From the NCBI RefSeq assembly GCF_002455975.1, contig NZ_DKLM01000140.1, forward strand, positions 4,450 through 30,491: a stretch of DNA of 26,042 nucleotides, read 5' to 3'. A model generated the notes under the pieces. That model was not told the DNA's origin. It saw only the letters and a list, made by a program, of their open reading frames with translations, and made no database searches. The position numbers were made by a program, and so were the translations under genes. Shown piece by piece: positions 6,711 to 15,370 of the stretch. Each line of letters starts with the position of its first letter. Position 1 is the stretch's first letter. The stretch is from Clostridium sp. UBA6640 (GTDB lineage: Bacteria; Bacillota; Clostridia; Clostridiales; Clostridiaceae).

Positions 6711-8042
6711 ATGGATTGGAGAGAGTTATATAAAGAAAAAGTTGTATCTGCAAGTGAAGCAGCAGATAAAATAAAAAATGGGTATAGAGTTGTAATAGGT
6801 CATGCAGCTGGAGAACCTAAAGAAGTTATAGATGCTATGGTAAGGGATAGTGATAAGTTTTCAAATATAGAAATTGTTCACATGATAGGAATGGGTACAG
6901 GTGGATATGTGAAAGAGGAAAAAGAATTCAATTTTAAACATAATTCTCTTTTTGCTGGTTCATCCACAAGAGATGCTATAGCGGATGGAAGAGCTGATTT
7001 TACCCCTTGTTTCTTTTCAGAAATTCCAAAACTTTTTAGGGAAGAGTACCTAAAAGTAAATGTAGCAATAATACAAATATCTATCCCTGATGAACATGGA
7101 TTTTGTAGTTTTGGTGTGTCTAATGACTACACAAAACCAGCAGCAGAGTGTGCAGATATTGTCATAGCTGAAATTAATCCTAATATGCCAAGAACTCTAG
7201 GAGATTCTTTTATTCATGTAAAGGATATTGATTATATAGTAGAGGTTAATTATCCATTAATAGAGATAAAACCTAGTAAAATTGGAGAAGTAGAAAAAGC
7301 CATTGGCAAAAATTGTGCAGAGCTTATAGAAGACGGTTCAACCCTCCAACTTGGAATAGGTTCTATTCCTGATGCGGTGTTATTATTTTTAAAAGATAAA
7401 AAAGACTTAGGTATTCATTCTGAAATGATTTCTGATGGAGTATTAGAGTTAGTTGAATCAGGGGTAATTAACAATAAGAAAAAGACTCTTCATAAGGATA
7501 AGATGATAGTAACTTTTTTCATGGGAACAAAGAAATTCTATAACTTTATAGATAATAATCCAATGATAGAAATGCATCCTGTAGATTATGTAAATGACCC
7601 TTATATTATAGGGAAAAATGATAATATGGTATCTATTAACTCATGTATACAAATAGATTTAATGGGACAAGTTGCGGCTGAATCCATGGGTTTAAAACAA
7701 TTTAGCGGTGTAGGAGGGCAAGTAGACTTTGTAAGAGGGGCTAATATATCGAGTGGCGGGAAATCTATAATAGCAATGCCGTCCACTGCAGCAAAGGGTA
7801 CCATATCTAGAATTGTTCCATTTTTAGAAGAAGGGACAGCAGTAACTACCTCTAGGAATGATGTACATTATGTAATTACTGAGTATGGGATAGCTGGACT
7901 TAAAGGAAAATCTTTAAAAGAAAGAGCAAGAGCCTTAATTAATATAGCCCACCCTAATTTTAGAGCTCAGCTTATAAAAGAGTGGGAGAAGAGATTTAAT
8001 AAACAATTTGACTATTTTATTTATCATAAAATTCATAAATAA
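6711..8042 (+). CDS. cat2: 4-Hydroxybutyrate CoA-transferase
   Basis: A 443-residue family I CoA-transferase (also called AbfT) that moves CoA from acetyl-CoA or butyryl-CoA to 4-hydroxybutyrate. The catalytic glutamate forming the CoA thioester intermediate is Glu238 in GIHSEMISDG, the same number as in the C. aminobutyricum enzyme. QLGIGSIPDAV (213-223) and the glycine-rich FSGVGGQVDFVRGA region are also typical. ATG at 6711 follows AAGGAG. It lies between abfD and the ferredoxin-like korD within one operon, so 4-hydroxybutyrate is the likely acceptor. Confidence 0.95.
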   Translation: MDWRELYKEKVVSASEAADKIKNGYRVVIGHAAGEPKEVIDAMVRDSDKFSNIEIVHMIGMGTGGYVKEEKEFNFKHNSLFAGSSTRDAIADGRADFTPCFFSEIPKLFREEYLKVNVAIIQISIPDEHGFCSFGVSNDYTKPAAECADIVIAEINPNMPRTLGDSFIHVKDIDYIVEVNYPLIEIKPSKIGEVEKAIGKNCAELIEDGSTLQLGIGSIPDAVLLFLKDKKDLGIHSEMISDGVLELVESGVINNKKKTLHKDKMIVTFFMGTKKFYNFIDNNPMIEMHPVDYVNDPYIIGKNDNMVSINSCIQIDLMGQVAAESMGLKQFSGVGGQVDFVRGANISSGGKSIIAMPSTAAKGTISRIVPFLEEGTAVTTSRNDVHYVITEYGIAGLKGKSLKERARALINIAHPNFRAQLIKEWEKRFNKQFDYFIYHKIHK

Positions 8043-8059
8043 TTGAAGGAGCTAGAATA

Positions 8060-8248
8060 ATGATATATATAAATGAAGCGTGGTGTAAGGGCTGTGAACT
8101 ATGCATAGACAATTGCCCAAAGAAGGTACTTGAAAAAAATAATATGAAGGCTGTAGTAATTCAAGAAGAAAAGTGTATAAAGTGTGGCATATGTGAAGAC
8201 ATATGTCCAGACTTTGCCATAAATATAAGGAGAGACAGTGATGAGTAA
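8060..8248 (+). CDS. korD: 2-Oxoacid:ferredoxin oxidoreductase delta (ferredoxin) subunit
   Basis: A 62-residue 2[4Fe-4S] ferredoxin-type subunit. Two cluster motifs are visible: CKGCELCIDNCP near residue 9 and CIKCGICEDICP near residue 40. It passes electrons from the thiamine-pyrophosphate subunit to free ferredoxin. The stop overlaps the korA start by eight bases, indicating translational coupling. The delta-alpha-beta-gamma order is that of 2-oxoglutarate (KorABCD-type) enzymes; whether 2-oxoglutarate or another 2-oxoacid is used rests on operon context. Confidence 0.92.
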   Translation: MIYINEAWCKGCELCIDNCPKKVLEKNNMKAVVIQEEKCIKCGICEDICPDFAINIRRDSDE

Positions 8249-9389
8249 GTTAGTATTAATACAAGGAAATGAGGCTTGTGTTGAAGGCGCTATAAGGGCT
8301 GGAATGAAATTTTATGGTGGATATCCTATAAGTCCAGCTAGTGAAATTGCGGAACTGAGTTCTGTAAAGCTTCCTGAGGTCGATGGGGTATTTATACAGA
8401 TGGAGGATGAGATAGCAGGAATGGCTGCTGTAGTTGGAGCATCTATGACTGGAGTTAAAGCAATGACTGCAACTAGTGGTCCTGGATTTTCCTTAAAACA
8501 AGAGGTAATTGGATATGCTTCCATGGCTGAAATTCCTTGTGTGATAGTGAATGTAATGAGAGGAGGTCCAAGTACAGGACTTTCAACCTCTGTATCTCAG
8601 GGAGATATAATGCAAAGTAAATGGGGGACTCACGGAGATCATCCAATTATAGTAATGGCATCAGATAGTGTGGCTTCTACATATGAATTAACTATTGAAG
8701 CCTTTAATTACTCAGAGAAATATAGAGTTCCTGTAATTTTACTACTTGATGAAGTCATAGCACATATGAGGGAAAGTGTTTATTTAAAGGAAGATATAGA
8801 AATTATAAATAGAAAGAAACCTAGTTTAGAAGAAGCAAGAGAAGGATATATGCAATACAAAAATACAGAGGATTTAATACCTCCAATGGCTGCAATAGGT
8901 GAAGGATATAAATTTCATGTAACTGGATTAAATCATGATGAATGGGGATATCCTTCTAACTCTAATGAAGTTGCGGAAAAGTTAACCTCAAGATTATTAA
9001 ATAAAATAGAGAAAAATAAAGATGATATAGCTAAATATGATGAAGTAAAAACAAATAAATGCAAATCACTAATTGTAGCTTTTGGTTCTACAGCTAGAGT
9101 TTGTAGAGGAATAGTTCAAAATGATAGTAAGGACACTATAGGCTTATTTGTACCTTATACCATATGGCCTTTCCCAGATAATGCACTATTATCAATCATA
9201 GAAAAAAATAACATTGATAAAATATTTGTGCCAGAATTGAATGCTGGGCAATTAATCTTTGAAATTCAAAGAATTGTGGGAGATAGATGCAAAGTTATAG
9301 GTATTAATAAATATTGTGGTGAAATCTTTAAGACCAAGGAATTAGAAAGTGCAATTATGGAGGGAACATATGAAAGAAGCATTAGTTAA
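8241..9389 (+). CDS. korA: 2-Oxoglutarate:ferredoxin oxidoreductase, alpha subunit
   Basis: The large subunit (382 residues from ATG 8241; a GTG at 8238 would add one) of a CoA-dependent 2-oxoacid:ferredoxin oxidoreductase. The N-terminal pyrimidine-binding domain has GNEACVEGAIRAGMKFYGGYPISPASE, MEDEIAGMAAVVGASMTG and the TSGPGFSL turn typical of the family. The C-terminal half is the transketolase-C-like domain. AAGGAG at 8227-8232 is best spaced for ATG 8241. It overlaps korD by 8 bases and korB by 20. Together with korB, C and D it should form succinyl-CoA, CO2 and reduced ferredoxin. Confidence 0.93.
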   Translation: MSKLVLIQGNEACVEGAIRAGMKFYGGYPISPASEIAELSSVKLPEVDGVFIQMEDEIAGMAAVVGASMTGVKAMTATSGPGFSLKQEVIGYASMAEIPCVIVNVMRGGPSTGLSTSVSQGDIMQSKWGTHGDHPIIVMASDSVASTYELTIEAFNYSEKYRVPVILLLDEVIAHMRESVYLKEDIEIINRKKPSLEEAREGYMQYKNTEDLIPPMAAIGEGYKFHVTGLNHDEWGYPSNSNEVAEKLTSRLLNKIEKNKDDIAKYDEVKTNKCKSLIVAFGSTARVCRGIVQNDSKDTIGLFVPYTIWPFPDNALLSIIEKNNIDKIFVPELNAGQLIFEIQRIVGDRCKVIGINKYCGEIFKTKELESAIMEGTYERSIS

Positions 9390-10149
9390 AAAATATATGA
9401 GAGAAGATCGTCTTCCTCATATTTGGTGTGCAGGCTGCGGCAATGGAATAATAGTAAGTGCACTAGTTGAAGCCATTGACTCTCTAAATATAGATAAAAA
9501 TAAAATTTGTATAGTATCAGGCATAGGGTGTTCTTCAAGAGCTGCTCAATATATGAATTTTGATACAGTACACACCTTACATGGAAGAGCTATTGCCTAT
9601 GCAGAGGGTATAAAACTCGCCAATCCTGAGCTAGAGGTAATAGTTTTAACTGGAGATGGAGATTGTACTGCTATAGGTGGGAATCACCTTATTCACGGTT
9701 GTAGAAGAAATATAGATTTGAAGGTAATTGTTTTCAATAATAATATATATGGAATGACAGGAGGACAATGTTCTCCAACTACACCACTAAATGCTAGAAC
9801 TACTACTTCAGAAAGCGGAAATGTATGTAGGGATTTCAATATATGTAAATTGTGTGAAGCTGCAGGAGCAACTTATATAGCAAGAGGTACTGTAGGACAT
9901 TATAAACATCTAGTAAATGTTATAAAACAGGCTTTTGATAAAAAGGGGTTCTCTGTAATAGAAGCTTTAACACCTTGTCCAGTTCAGTTCGGAAGAAGAA
10001 ATTCACTAAGAAGACCTTCTGATATGATAAATCATTTAAGAAAAAAGGCCAGTGATAAGCAGGAGGAAACATATGAAATAGGTATATTTAAGAATACTGC
10101 AGAACCTGAATATATAGAAGAATATATAAGACAATTTGAAAAGAAATAG
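9370..10149 (+). CDS. korB: 2-Oxoglutarate:ferredoxin oxidoreductase, beta (TPP) subunit
   Basis: A 259-residue catalytic subunit that binds thiamine pyrophosphate and a [4Fe-4S] cluster. The TPP/Mg motif runs from GDGDCTAIGG through NNNIYGMTGG. The cluster cysteines Cys20 and Cys23 (WCAGCGNG), Cys56 (GIGCSS) and the late cysteine in ALTPCPVQFG are present. ATG 9370 is preferred over an upstream GTG at 9349 because GGAGGG lies at 9359-9364 and the family begins just before WCAGCG. It overlaps the end of korA by 20 bases. Confidence 0.93.
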   Translation: MKEALVKKYMREDRLPHIWCAGCGNGIIVSALVEAIDSLNIDKNKICIVSGIGCSSRAAQYMNFDTVHTLHGRAIAYAEGIKLANPELEVIVLTGDGDCTAIGGNHLIHGCRRNIDLKVIVFNNNIYGMTGGQCSPTTPLNARTTTSESGNVCRDFNICKLCEAAGATYIARGTVGHYKHLVNVIKQAFDKKGFSVIEALTPCPVQFGRRNSLRRPSDMINHLRKKASDKQEETYEIGIFKNTAEPEYIEEYIRQFEKK

Positions 10150-10203
10150 TTAATGCCTATTTTGTATTCAATATCTGTAAAGTAGTTTTAGGAGGAGAAG
10201 AGA

Positions 10204-10731
10204 ATGAATAAAAAAGAAATAATCTTCACTGGATTAGGGGGACAAGGAATTGTAAAATCAGGAGTAATTTTAGCAGAAGCAGCAGTACTAGAGGGTAAGC
10301 ATGTAGTTCAAACTCAAAATTATGGACCAGAATCTAGAGGTGGCTGCTGTAGAGCTGATGTGATTATCTCTGATGAAGATATATGTTATCCAAGAGTAGA
10401 AAAAGCAGATATAATATTGGCTTTAAGTCAAAGTGGTTTGGATAAATTTAAAAATTTTTGTGATGAAGATACCATGATTATAACTGATAATAGTATAGAT
10501 ATTTCTGAAGAAAAAAATGTGCGAAAATTTGATATTTTTAATTGTATAGAAGAAGTTCTAGAGAATACTCAAGCAATAAATATATTATGCCTTGGAATAT
10601 TAGCTGCACTAACTAATGATATAGATTATGAAAATCTAGAAAAGGCCATATGTGATAATGTTCCAAAGTCTAGTATTGAAAAGAATCTATTAGCTTTTAA
10701 TACGGGGGTAAAGATGGTTGCTGCAAGTTGA
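10204..10731 (+). CDS. korC: 2-Oxoglutarate:ferredoxin oxidoreductase, gamma subunit
   Basis: A 175-residue gamma subunit with the characteristic glycine-rich start FTGLGGQGIVKSGVILAEAA (8-27) and QTQNYGPESRGG (38-49). It completes the four-subunit complex with korD, korA and korB. ATG at 10204 follows AGGAGGAGAAG. The 54-base gap after korB is the largest in the operon but shows no terminator; sucD starts 30 bases after its stop. Confidence 0.93.
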   Translation: MNKKEIIFTGLGGQGIVKSGVILAEAAVLEGKHVVQTQNYGPESRGGCCRADVIISDEDICYPRVEKADIILALSQSGLDKFKNFCDEDTMIITDNSIDISEEKNVRKFDIFNCIEEVLENTQAINILCLGILAALTNDIDYENLEKAICDNVPKSSIEKNLLAFNTGVKMVAAS

Positions 10732-10761
10732 TTTTAAAAAATATAAGGAGAGAAGTGTTTA

Positions 10762-12198
10762 ATGGGAAATAGTTCATATGTTAAAGAAATATTAGATAAA
10801 GTTAGAGTAGAAGAAGAGGGGAAGCTTCAGATGGAGAATAAAAAATATATAGAAAACCTAATAAGTAATGCAAGAGTTGCTCAAAAAGAGTATGAAAATT
10901 TTACTCAAGAGCGAGTGGATATAATAGTTAGAGAAATTGGAAAAGTAATATATGATAGAGCTGAAGAGTTAGCAAAAATGGCTGTAGAAGAGACAGGAAT
11001 GGGAGTATATGATCACAAGGTTACAAAGAATAAAGGGAAGTCTAAGGTTATTTGGAATAATCTAAAAGATAAAAAATCTATAGGAATTATAGGGGAGGAG
11101 AGAGAGAAAGCACTTATTAAAATAGCAAAACCTATGGGTATAGTAGGAGCTGTTACACCTTGTACAAATCCTATAGTTACTCCTATGTGTAATGCTATGT
11201 TTGCTTTAAAAGGCGGAAATGCCATAATTTTAGCGCCTCATCCTAGAGCAAAGAAATGTACTAAATATGTGGTGGAACTTTTTAATGAAGCTATAGAGAA
11301 GTTAGGTGCTCCAAAGAATTTGATACAAACTATAGAAGAGCCATCTATAGATTTAACTTCAGAACTTATGAAACAAGTAGATGTAGTAATAGCTACAGGT
11401 GGCATGGGCATGGTTAAATCAGCCTATAGTAGTGGAAAACCAGCTTATGGAGTTGGAGCAGGAAATGTTCAGTGCATTATAGATAGAGAAGTTGATATAA
11501 AAGAAGTAGTTCCTAAAATAATAGCAGGCAGAACTTTTGATAATGGAATAATATGTTCTGGAGAACAGAGCATAATAGCTCCTAAAGAAAATTATAAAGA
11601 AATAATGGATGAATTTATAAGAAATGGAGCTTATTATACTGAAGATAATGAAATAATAGAAAAGTTTGAGAAGGTATTATTTAACCAGGGAACTATAAAT
11701 GGAAAAATTGTTGGACAAAGTGTTGAATTTATTGCAAATTTAGCTGAAGTGGAGGTTCCAAAGGATACTAAGGTAATAATTTTAAAAGCAAGAGGAAAAG
11801 GTACAGAAGATACACTATGTAAAGAGAAAATGTGTCCTGTAATGGTTAGTTTTGAATATGATAGTTTTAAAGAATCAGTAGAAATAGCTCAAGCTAATCT
11901 AAATGTAGAAGGAAAGGGACATTCTTGTGCTATACACTCAAATAATAAAGAACATATAGAATATGCAGGAGGAAAACTAACTGTAAGTAGACTTGTAGTT
12001 AATGAGCCTTCATCAACTACTGCAGGAGGAAGTCTATATAATGGCTTTGCACCAACTACAACTTTAGGATGCGGATCTTGGGGAAATAACAGTATATCAG
12101 AAAACTTAGATTATAAACATTTAATAAATATATCAAGAATAGGTTTCTATAATGCAGATGCTAAGATACCTACAGATGAAGAAATATGGGCACAATAA
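10762..12198 (+). CDS. sucD: CoA-acylating succinate-semialdehyde dehydrogenase
   Basis: A 478-residue enzyme of the acylating aldehyde dehydrogenase family that reduces succinyl-CoA to succinate semialdehyde with NAD(P)H. The catalytic cysteine is Cys265 in FDNGIICSGEQS, and VGAGNVQ (231-237) and ATGGMGMV (211-218) are typical. It lacks a C-terminal alcohol-dehydrogenase domain, so it is not a bifunctional AdhE. The succinyl-CoA preference is inferred from its place between the kor genes and the 4-hydroxybutyrate dehydrogenase; alone it could be read as acetaldehyde or butyraldehyde dehydrogenase. RBS AAGGAG lies at 10745-10750. Confidence 0.92.
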   Translation: MGNSSYVKEILDKVRVEEEGKLQMENKKYIENLISNARVAQKEYENFTQERVDIIVREIGKVIYDRAEELAKMAVEETGMGVYDHKVTKNKGKSKVIWNNLKDKKSIGIIGEEREKALIKIAKPMGIVGAVTPCTNPIVTPMCNAMFALKGGNAIILAPHPRAKKCTKYVVELFNEAIEKLGAPKNLIQTIEEPSIDLTSELMKQVDVVIATGGMGMVKSAYSSGKPAYGVGAGNVQCIIDREVDIKEVVPKIIAGRTFDNGIICSGEQSIIAPKENYKEIMDEFIRNGAYYTEDNEIIEKFEKVLFNQGTINGKIVGQSVEFIANLAEVEVPKDTKVIILKARGKGTEDTLCKEKMCPVMVSFEYDSFKESVEIAQANLNVEGKGHSCAIHSNNKEHIEYAGGKLTVSRLVVNEPSSTTAGGSLYNGFAPTTTLGCGSWGNNSISENLDYKHLINISRIGFYNADAKIPTDEEIWAQ

Positions 12199-12218
12199 TA
12201 TATTAAGAAGGTGATTTT

Positions 12219-13337
12219 ATGATGTTATTAGAAATTAAGCCAAAGATTATTAAATTTGATAGTTGTAAAAATTTTATTGAAGATTTTTCTATTGGAGATA
12301 AGGATTTAATATTTACAAACAAGTTTTTATACAGTACTTTCCTTGAAGGGTTAGCTTTAAAATGTCCTTATATTTTTCAAGAGGATTATAATTTAAAAGA
12401 GCCTTCTGATGATATAATAGATGAAATAATGGCAGAAATTGCTCCTAAAGAATTTAAAAGGGTTATAGCTATAGGGGGAGGCTCCATTATAGATATATCA
12501 AAATTATTAGCACTTAAAGAAGTTGAAAAAGTTAGTGAACTATTTGAAAAGAAGATACCAGCAATTAAAAACAAGGAGCTTATAATTATACCTACCACTT
12601 GTGGTACAGGTAGTGAGGTTACCAATATATCCATTGCTGAAATAAAAGCTAAGAAAACTAAAATGGGATTAGCAGTGCCAGAACTATATGCGGATTATGC
12701 AGTTCTTATACCGGAACTAGTTAAGGGACTACCTTATGAATTCTTTGTCTATAGCTCCATAGATGCCCTTATCCATGCTATGGAATCTTTAGTTTCACCA
12801 AAGGCTAATCCATATACTAAGATGTATAGCACAGAAGCAATAAAAATGATAATAAATGGCTATAAAGAAATAATAGAAAAAGGAAAAGAATATAGGACAG
12901 AGATTATAGAAGAGTTTTTAATAGCTAGCAATTATGCAGGAATTTCCTTTGGTAATGCAGGTGTAGGAGCTGTCCATGCACTTTCATATCCTCTTGGAGC
13001 AAAGTATCATGTGCCTCATGGGGAAGCAAACTATGAGTTCTTTATTGAAGTGTTTAAATATTATAATAAAAGAAATCCAGAGGGAAAAATAAAAGATGTA
13101 AATACTCTGCTTGCAGATTTATTAAAAGTTAAAGAGGGAGAAGATGTATACAATTCATTAGAAATGCTTTTAAATAATTTGATTAGTAGGAAGAATTTAA
13201 GAGATTACGGTATGGAAGAAAAGGAAATAAAAGAGTTTACTGAAAATGTAATAAATAGTCAGCAAAGACTTTTAGCAAATAACTATGTAGAACTTAGTAA
13301 GGAAGAAATTTATGAGCTATATAGAGCATTATATTAA
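12219..13337 (+). CDS. 4hbD: 4-Hydroxybutyrate dehydrogenase (iron-type alcohol dehydrogenase)
   Basis: A 372-residue group III (Fe-dependent) alcohol dehydrogenase that reduces succinate semialdehyde to 4-hydroxybutyrate. The NAD-binding GGGSIIDISK (86-95), PTTCGTGSEVT (125-135) and the four metal ligands Asp182, His186 (SSIDALIHAMES), His253 (GAVHALSYPLG) and His267 (HVPHGEAN) are all present. The two adjacent ATGs at 12219 and 12222 are equivalent; AAGAAGGTG precedes them. It is the last gene of the operon, 20 bases after sucD and followed by a strong terminator. Confidence 0.94.
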   Translation: MMLLEIKPKIIKFDSCKNFIEDFSIGDKDLIFTNKFLYSTFLEGLALKCPYIFQEDYNLKEPSDDIIDEIMAEIAPKEFKRVIAIGGGSIIDISKLLALKEVEKVSELFEKKIPAIKNKELIIIPTTCGTGSEVTNISIAEIKAKKTKMGLAVPELYADYAVLIPELVKGLPYEFFVYSSIDALIHAMESLVSPKANPYTKMYSTEAIKMIINGYKEIIEKGKEYRTEIIEEFLIASNYAGISFGNAGVGAVHALSYPLGAKYHVPHGEANYEFFIEVFKYYNKRNPEGKIKDVNTLLADLLKVKEGEDVYNSLEMLLNNLISRKNLRDYGMEEKEIKEFTENVINSQQRLLANNYVELSKEEIYELYRALY

Positions 13338-13437
13338 TTAAAGTTCCTTCTCATTAAATAATATATAAAACTATGTTTTAAAAGGGAGCTTATCATTTCA
13401 ATTTATAAATGTAAAAAACTTGATAAAGCTTAATATT

Positions 13438-13482
13438 AAGGTATGAAATAAAGAAAATATTTCTTTATTTCATACCTTTTTA
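13438..13482 (+). terminator. Strong terminator of the abfD-4hbD operon
   Basis: Bases 13438-13456 and 13460-13478 are perfect 19-bp reverse complements with a 3-base loop, with A-rich and T-rich flanks (TTTT at the end). It closes the long operon. The rest of the gap to 13637 is AT-rich with no recognisable element. Confidence 0.88.
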
Positions 13483-13637
13483 AAATATATTATTTGTAAG
13501 ATATTTTGCAATCAGCTATTAAAAGCTTAAAAAATTTATAATTTGTATTTTGATATATGTATGGAAAAAAATGTAACTAAGATTATATATTTTCATATTA
13601 TATAAGATAAGCAAGTTTATAAAGAGGAATAGTGGTT

Positions 13638-14303
13638 ATGATGCATTCTAATTTTTATGATACTGAACCATATTATAATCAAAATAGGGATAGTCAAGGG
13701 AACATAAGGGTAGTTGGTATTGGAAGTATACAAGCAGAACCAGATATCGCTATTGTCAACTTAGGAGTTATAACAGAAGATAAAAACTTAGAAATAGCTC
13801 AGAGAGAAAATATAATGATAAGTAATAGGATCATAAACCAACTCGAAGAAATGGGAATTCCAAGGAGAGACATAAAAACCTCAATTTATAATATTGAGCC
13901 CCAATATGATTATATTGAAGGTAAGCAGGTGTTTAGAAATTATAAGGTAACTAATATTTTTAATGTGACTATAAGGGATATAAGAAGAGTAGGAGAAATA
14001 ATTGATGCTTCAGTTAGCATTGGAGCAAACAATGTGGGAAACATAAGTTTTACAATTTCTGATCCTAGATATTATTATAATAAAGCTTTACAATTAGCTG
14101 TTATAGATGCAGTAGAAAAAGCTATAATCATTGGAGATACACTAAAGGTGTCAGTAAATACAATTCCTAATAGCATAAAAGAACAAGCTCCTATACAAGA
14201 GTTTGAAAGTAGAGCTATGATGAAAACTTATACAGCTAGTACTCCAGTAATGCCTGGTGAAATTGAGATAACTGCGCGAGTAGAAGGAAGTTTTCAGTAT
14301 TGA
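13638..14303 (+). CDS. SIMPL-domain (DUF541) protein
   Basis: About 221 residues, almost wholly one SIMPL/DUF541 domain. It shows the family opening IRVVGIGSIQAEPDIAIVNLGVITED, the middle section IYNIEPQYDYIEGKQVFRNYKVTN, and the C-terminal MPGEIEITARVEGSFQ. Many relatives are secreted or periplasmic, but no signal peptide is present; the N-terminus is tyrosine- and asparagine-rich. ATG 13638 is chosen because AGAGG lies 9-14 bases upstream; GTG 13632 and ATG 13641 are alternatives. Its function is unknown. It is convergent with the Cys-rich gene cluster, and no link is shown. Confidence 0.85.
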   Translation: MMHSNFYDTEPYYNQNRDSQGNIRVVGIGSIQAEPDIAIVNLGVITEDKNLEIAQRENIMISNRIINQLEEMGIPRRDIKTSIYNIEPQYDYIEGKQVFRNYKVTNIFNVTIRDIRRVGEIIDASVSIGANNVGNISFTISDPRYYYNKALQLAVIDAVEKAIIIGDTLKVSVNTIPNSIKEQAPIQEFESRAMMKTYTASTPVMPGEIEITARVEGSFQY

Positions 14304-14352
14304 TAGCTTCTCTACTAAAAATATATATCTGTAAAATTAAATTTTATTTAAC

Positions 14353-14393
14353 GGTTAATATGACTATTTGCATAGCAAATAGTCATATTAACC
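14353..14393. terminator. Perfect 19-bp inverted repeat in a convergent gap
   Basis: Bases 14353-14371 are the exact reverse complement of 14375-14393 with an ATA loop (outer ends GGTT and AACC). It lies between a plus-strand gene ending at 14303 and a minus-strand gene ending at 14635. No clean T-run follows on the plus strand, although TTTAAT-like tails occur on the minus strand. A shared terminator is the simplest reading. The remaining 14394-14634 is AT-rich with no feature seen. Confidence 0.6.
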
Positions 14394-14634
14394 TATGTTG
14401 TTCTTTAGTATTTTTATAGTTTTTAGTACTATATAAATATTACAAATATATATTGTAACAAATAGTAATTATTTTACAATTTTAAAGAGTTTATTATAAT
14501 CTTAGAATCATTGTTTAAGATTAAGATATTCTTTATATGTGTTTAAAATAATTTTATAAGTTTATTTTATATTATAGAGAAAACTCTATTAAATATAATA
14601 TGTTACTTATTAGATAAATTTTAAGATTAATTCT

Positions 14635-15195
14635 TTAAGAAGAAGTTGCTAATGCTGAAAGGTTTGAAGTAATAATTGAAATCTTCTCTGTAATGCTACC
14701 TCCACCAGATAATATACTGTTATTAAATTTAACTATATCTACAGTATAAACGAAGCAAGCAGAGCAAGTAGTACATTCGCAATAAGTGAAATTAAAGGAA
14801 TTAGTAATATCTGTTGCTGCTGATAGAAATCCAATAGAGTAAGTCCAGCTTCCTAAGGAAACTTTTGTTCCGTCATCGCAAAATTTACTTAACTCAAAGA
14901 TTAATGTGAATGGAGTAATTTCTGTACCACCAGATATAAATGCTTGATAATTAATAGTACTGTTAAAATCAATTTTTACAACTGGCTTACATAAACAAGT
15001 TGTGTCAATAGTAATACTAGCTATGGTTATAGGAGTAGAAGTATTAGGAAAAATAGATAACCCATTTCCACTACTGCAAGATAAAAGCATTGGGCTATAT
15101 AGTAGATGCATTAAATCTATATCTTTATCAGCAGCACATTTGCAGGGATTAGGTTTACAATACTCACATTTAAGAGATTTAGATTTTGAATTCAT
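14635..15195 (-). CDS. Cysteine-rich DUF4489-like protein, paralog 1 (no Cys/His insert)
   Basis: A 186-residue member of a four-gene tandem family. All begin MNSK and have a core of SCGTGTGL-like turn, SITIDTTCLCKP, KIDF.S.INYQA, TPFTLIFELSK, GSWT, an FTYCECTTC-type cysteine cluster, and VYTVDIV. Here the N-terminus is short (CEYCKPNPCKCAADKD) and the core is the most diverged: SCSSGNGL replaces SCGTGTGL, and the end is ATSS without the last Cys. The pattern resembles the clostridial DUF4489 family, whose function is unknown. No signal peptide is seen. A CATATAAT -10 lies upstream, suggesting late mother-cell expression and a spore-surface place; that is inference. Confidence 0.8.
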   Translation of the reverse strand: MNSKSKSLKCEYCKPNPCKCAADKDIDLMHLLYSPMLLSCSSGNGLSIFPNTSTPITIASITIDTTCLCKPVVKIDFNSTINYQAFISGGTEITPFTLIFELSKFCDDGTKVSLGSWTYSIGFLSAATDITNSFNFTYCECTTCSACFVYTVDIVKFNNSILSGGGSITEKISIITSNLSALATSS

Positions 15196-15253
15196 AAATA
15201 TTCCTCCCTATTTTATAAATTTTACATTTGTAAAAAATACAAATGCCTACTGC

Positions 15254-15282
15254 ATTATATGCACAATCCAGAAGTTTTTTAC
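15254..15282 (-). promoter_or_regulatory. Sigma-K/E-like promoter of paralog 1
   Basis: On the minus strand CATATAAT (15254-15261) matches the mother-cell -10 CATAnnnT. GTAAAA sits 15 bases upstream where the sister genes have GTAACAC, so the -35 is weaker here. Confidence 0.5.
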
Positions 15283-15370
15283 CAAATCAAAGGAAATACA
15301 ATAAGAAGAATTAGAAGTCTCTTTTGAAGGAGTGTTCTATAAGTTTAAGGTACTGAATTAAAAACAAATT

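Noticed and set aside
10762..12198. Ethanolamine/propanediol microcompartment aldehyde dehydrogenase
   Set aside because: No shell protein genes are nearby, and the kor, 4hbD, cat2 and abfD neighbours fit a succinyl-CoA reductase.
15002..15304. 100-residue plus-strand frame opposite paralog 1
   Set aside because: It is antisense to a conserved paralog, lacks a ribosome site and runs over the paralog's promoter.
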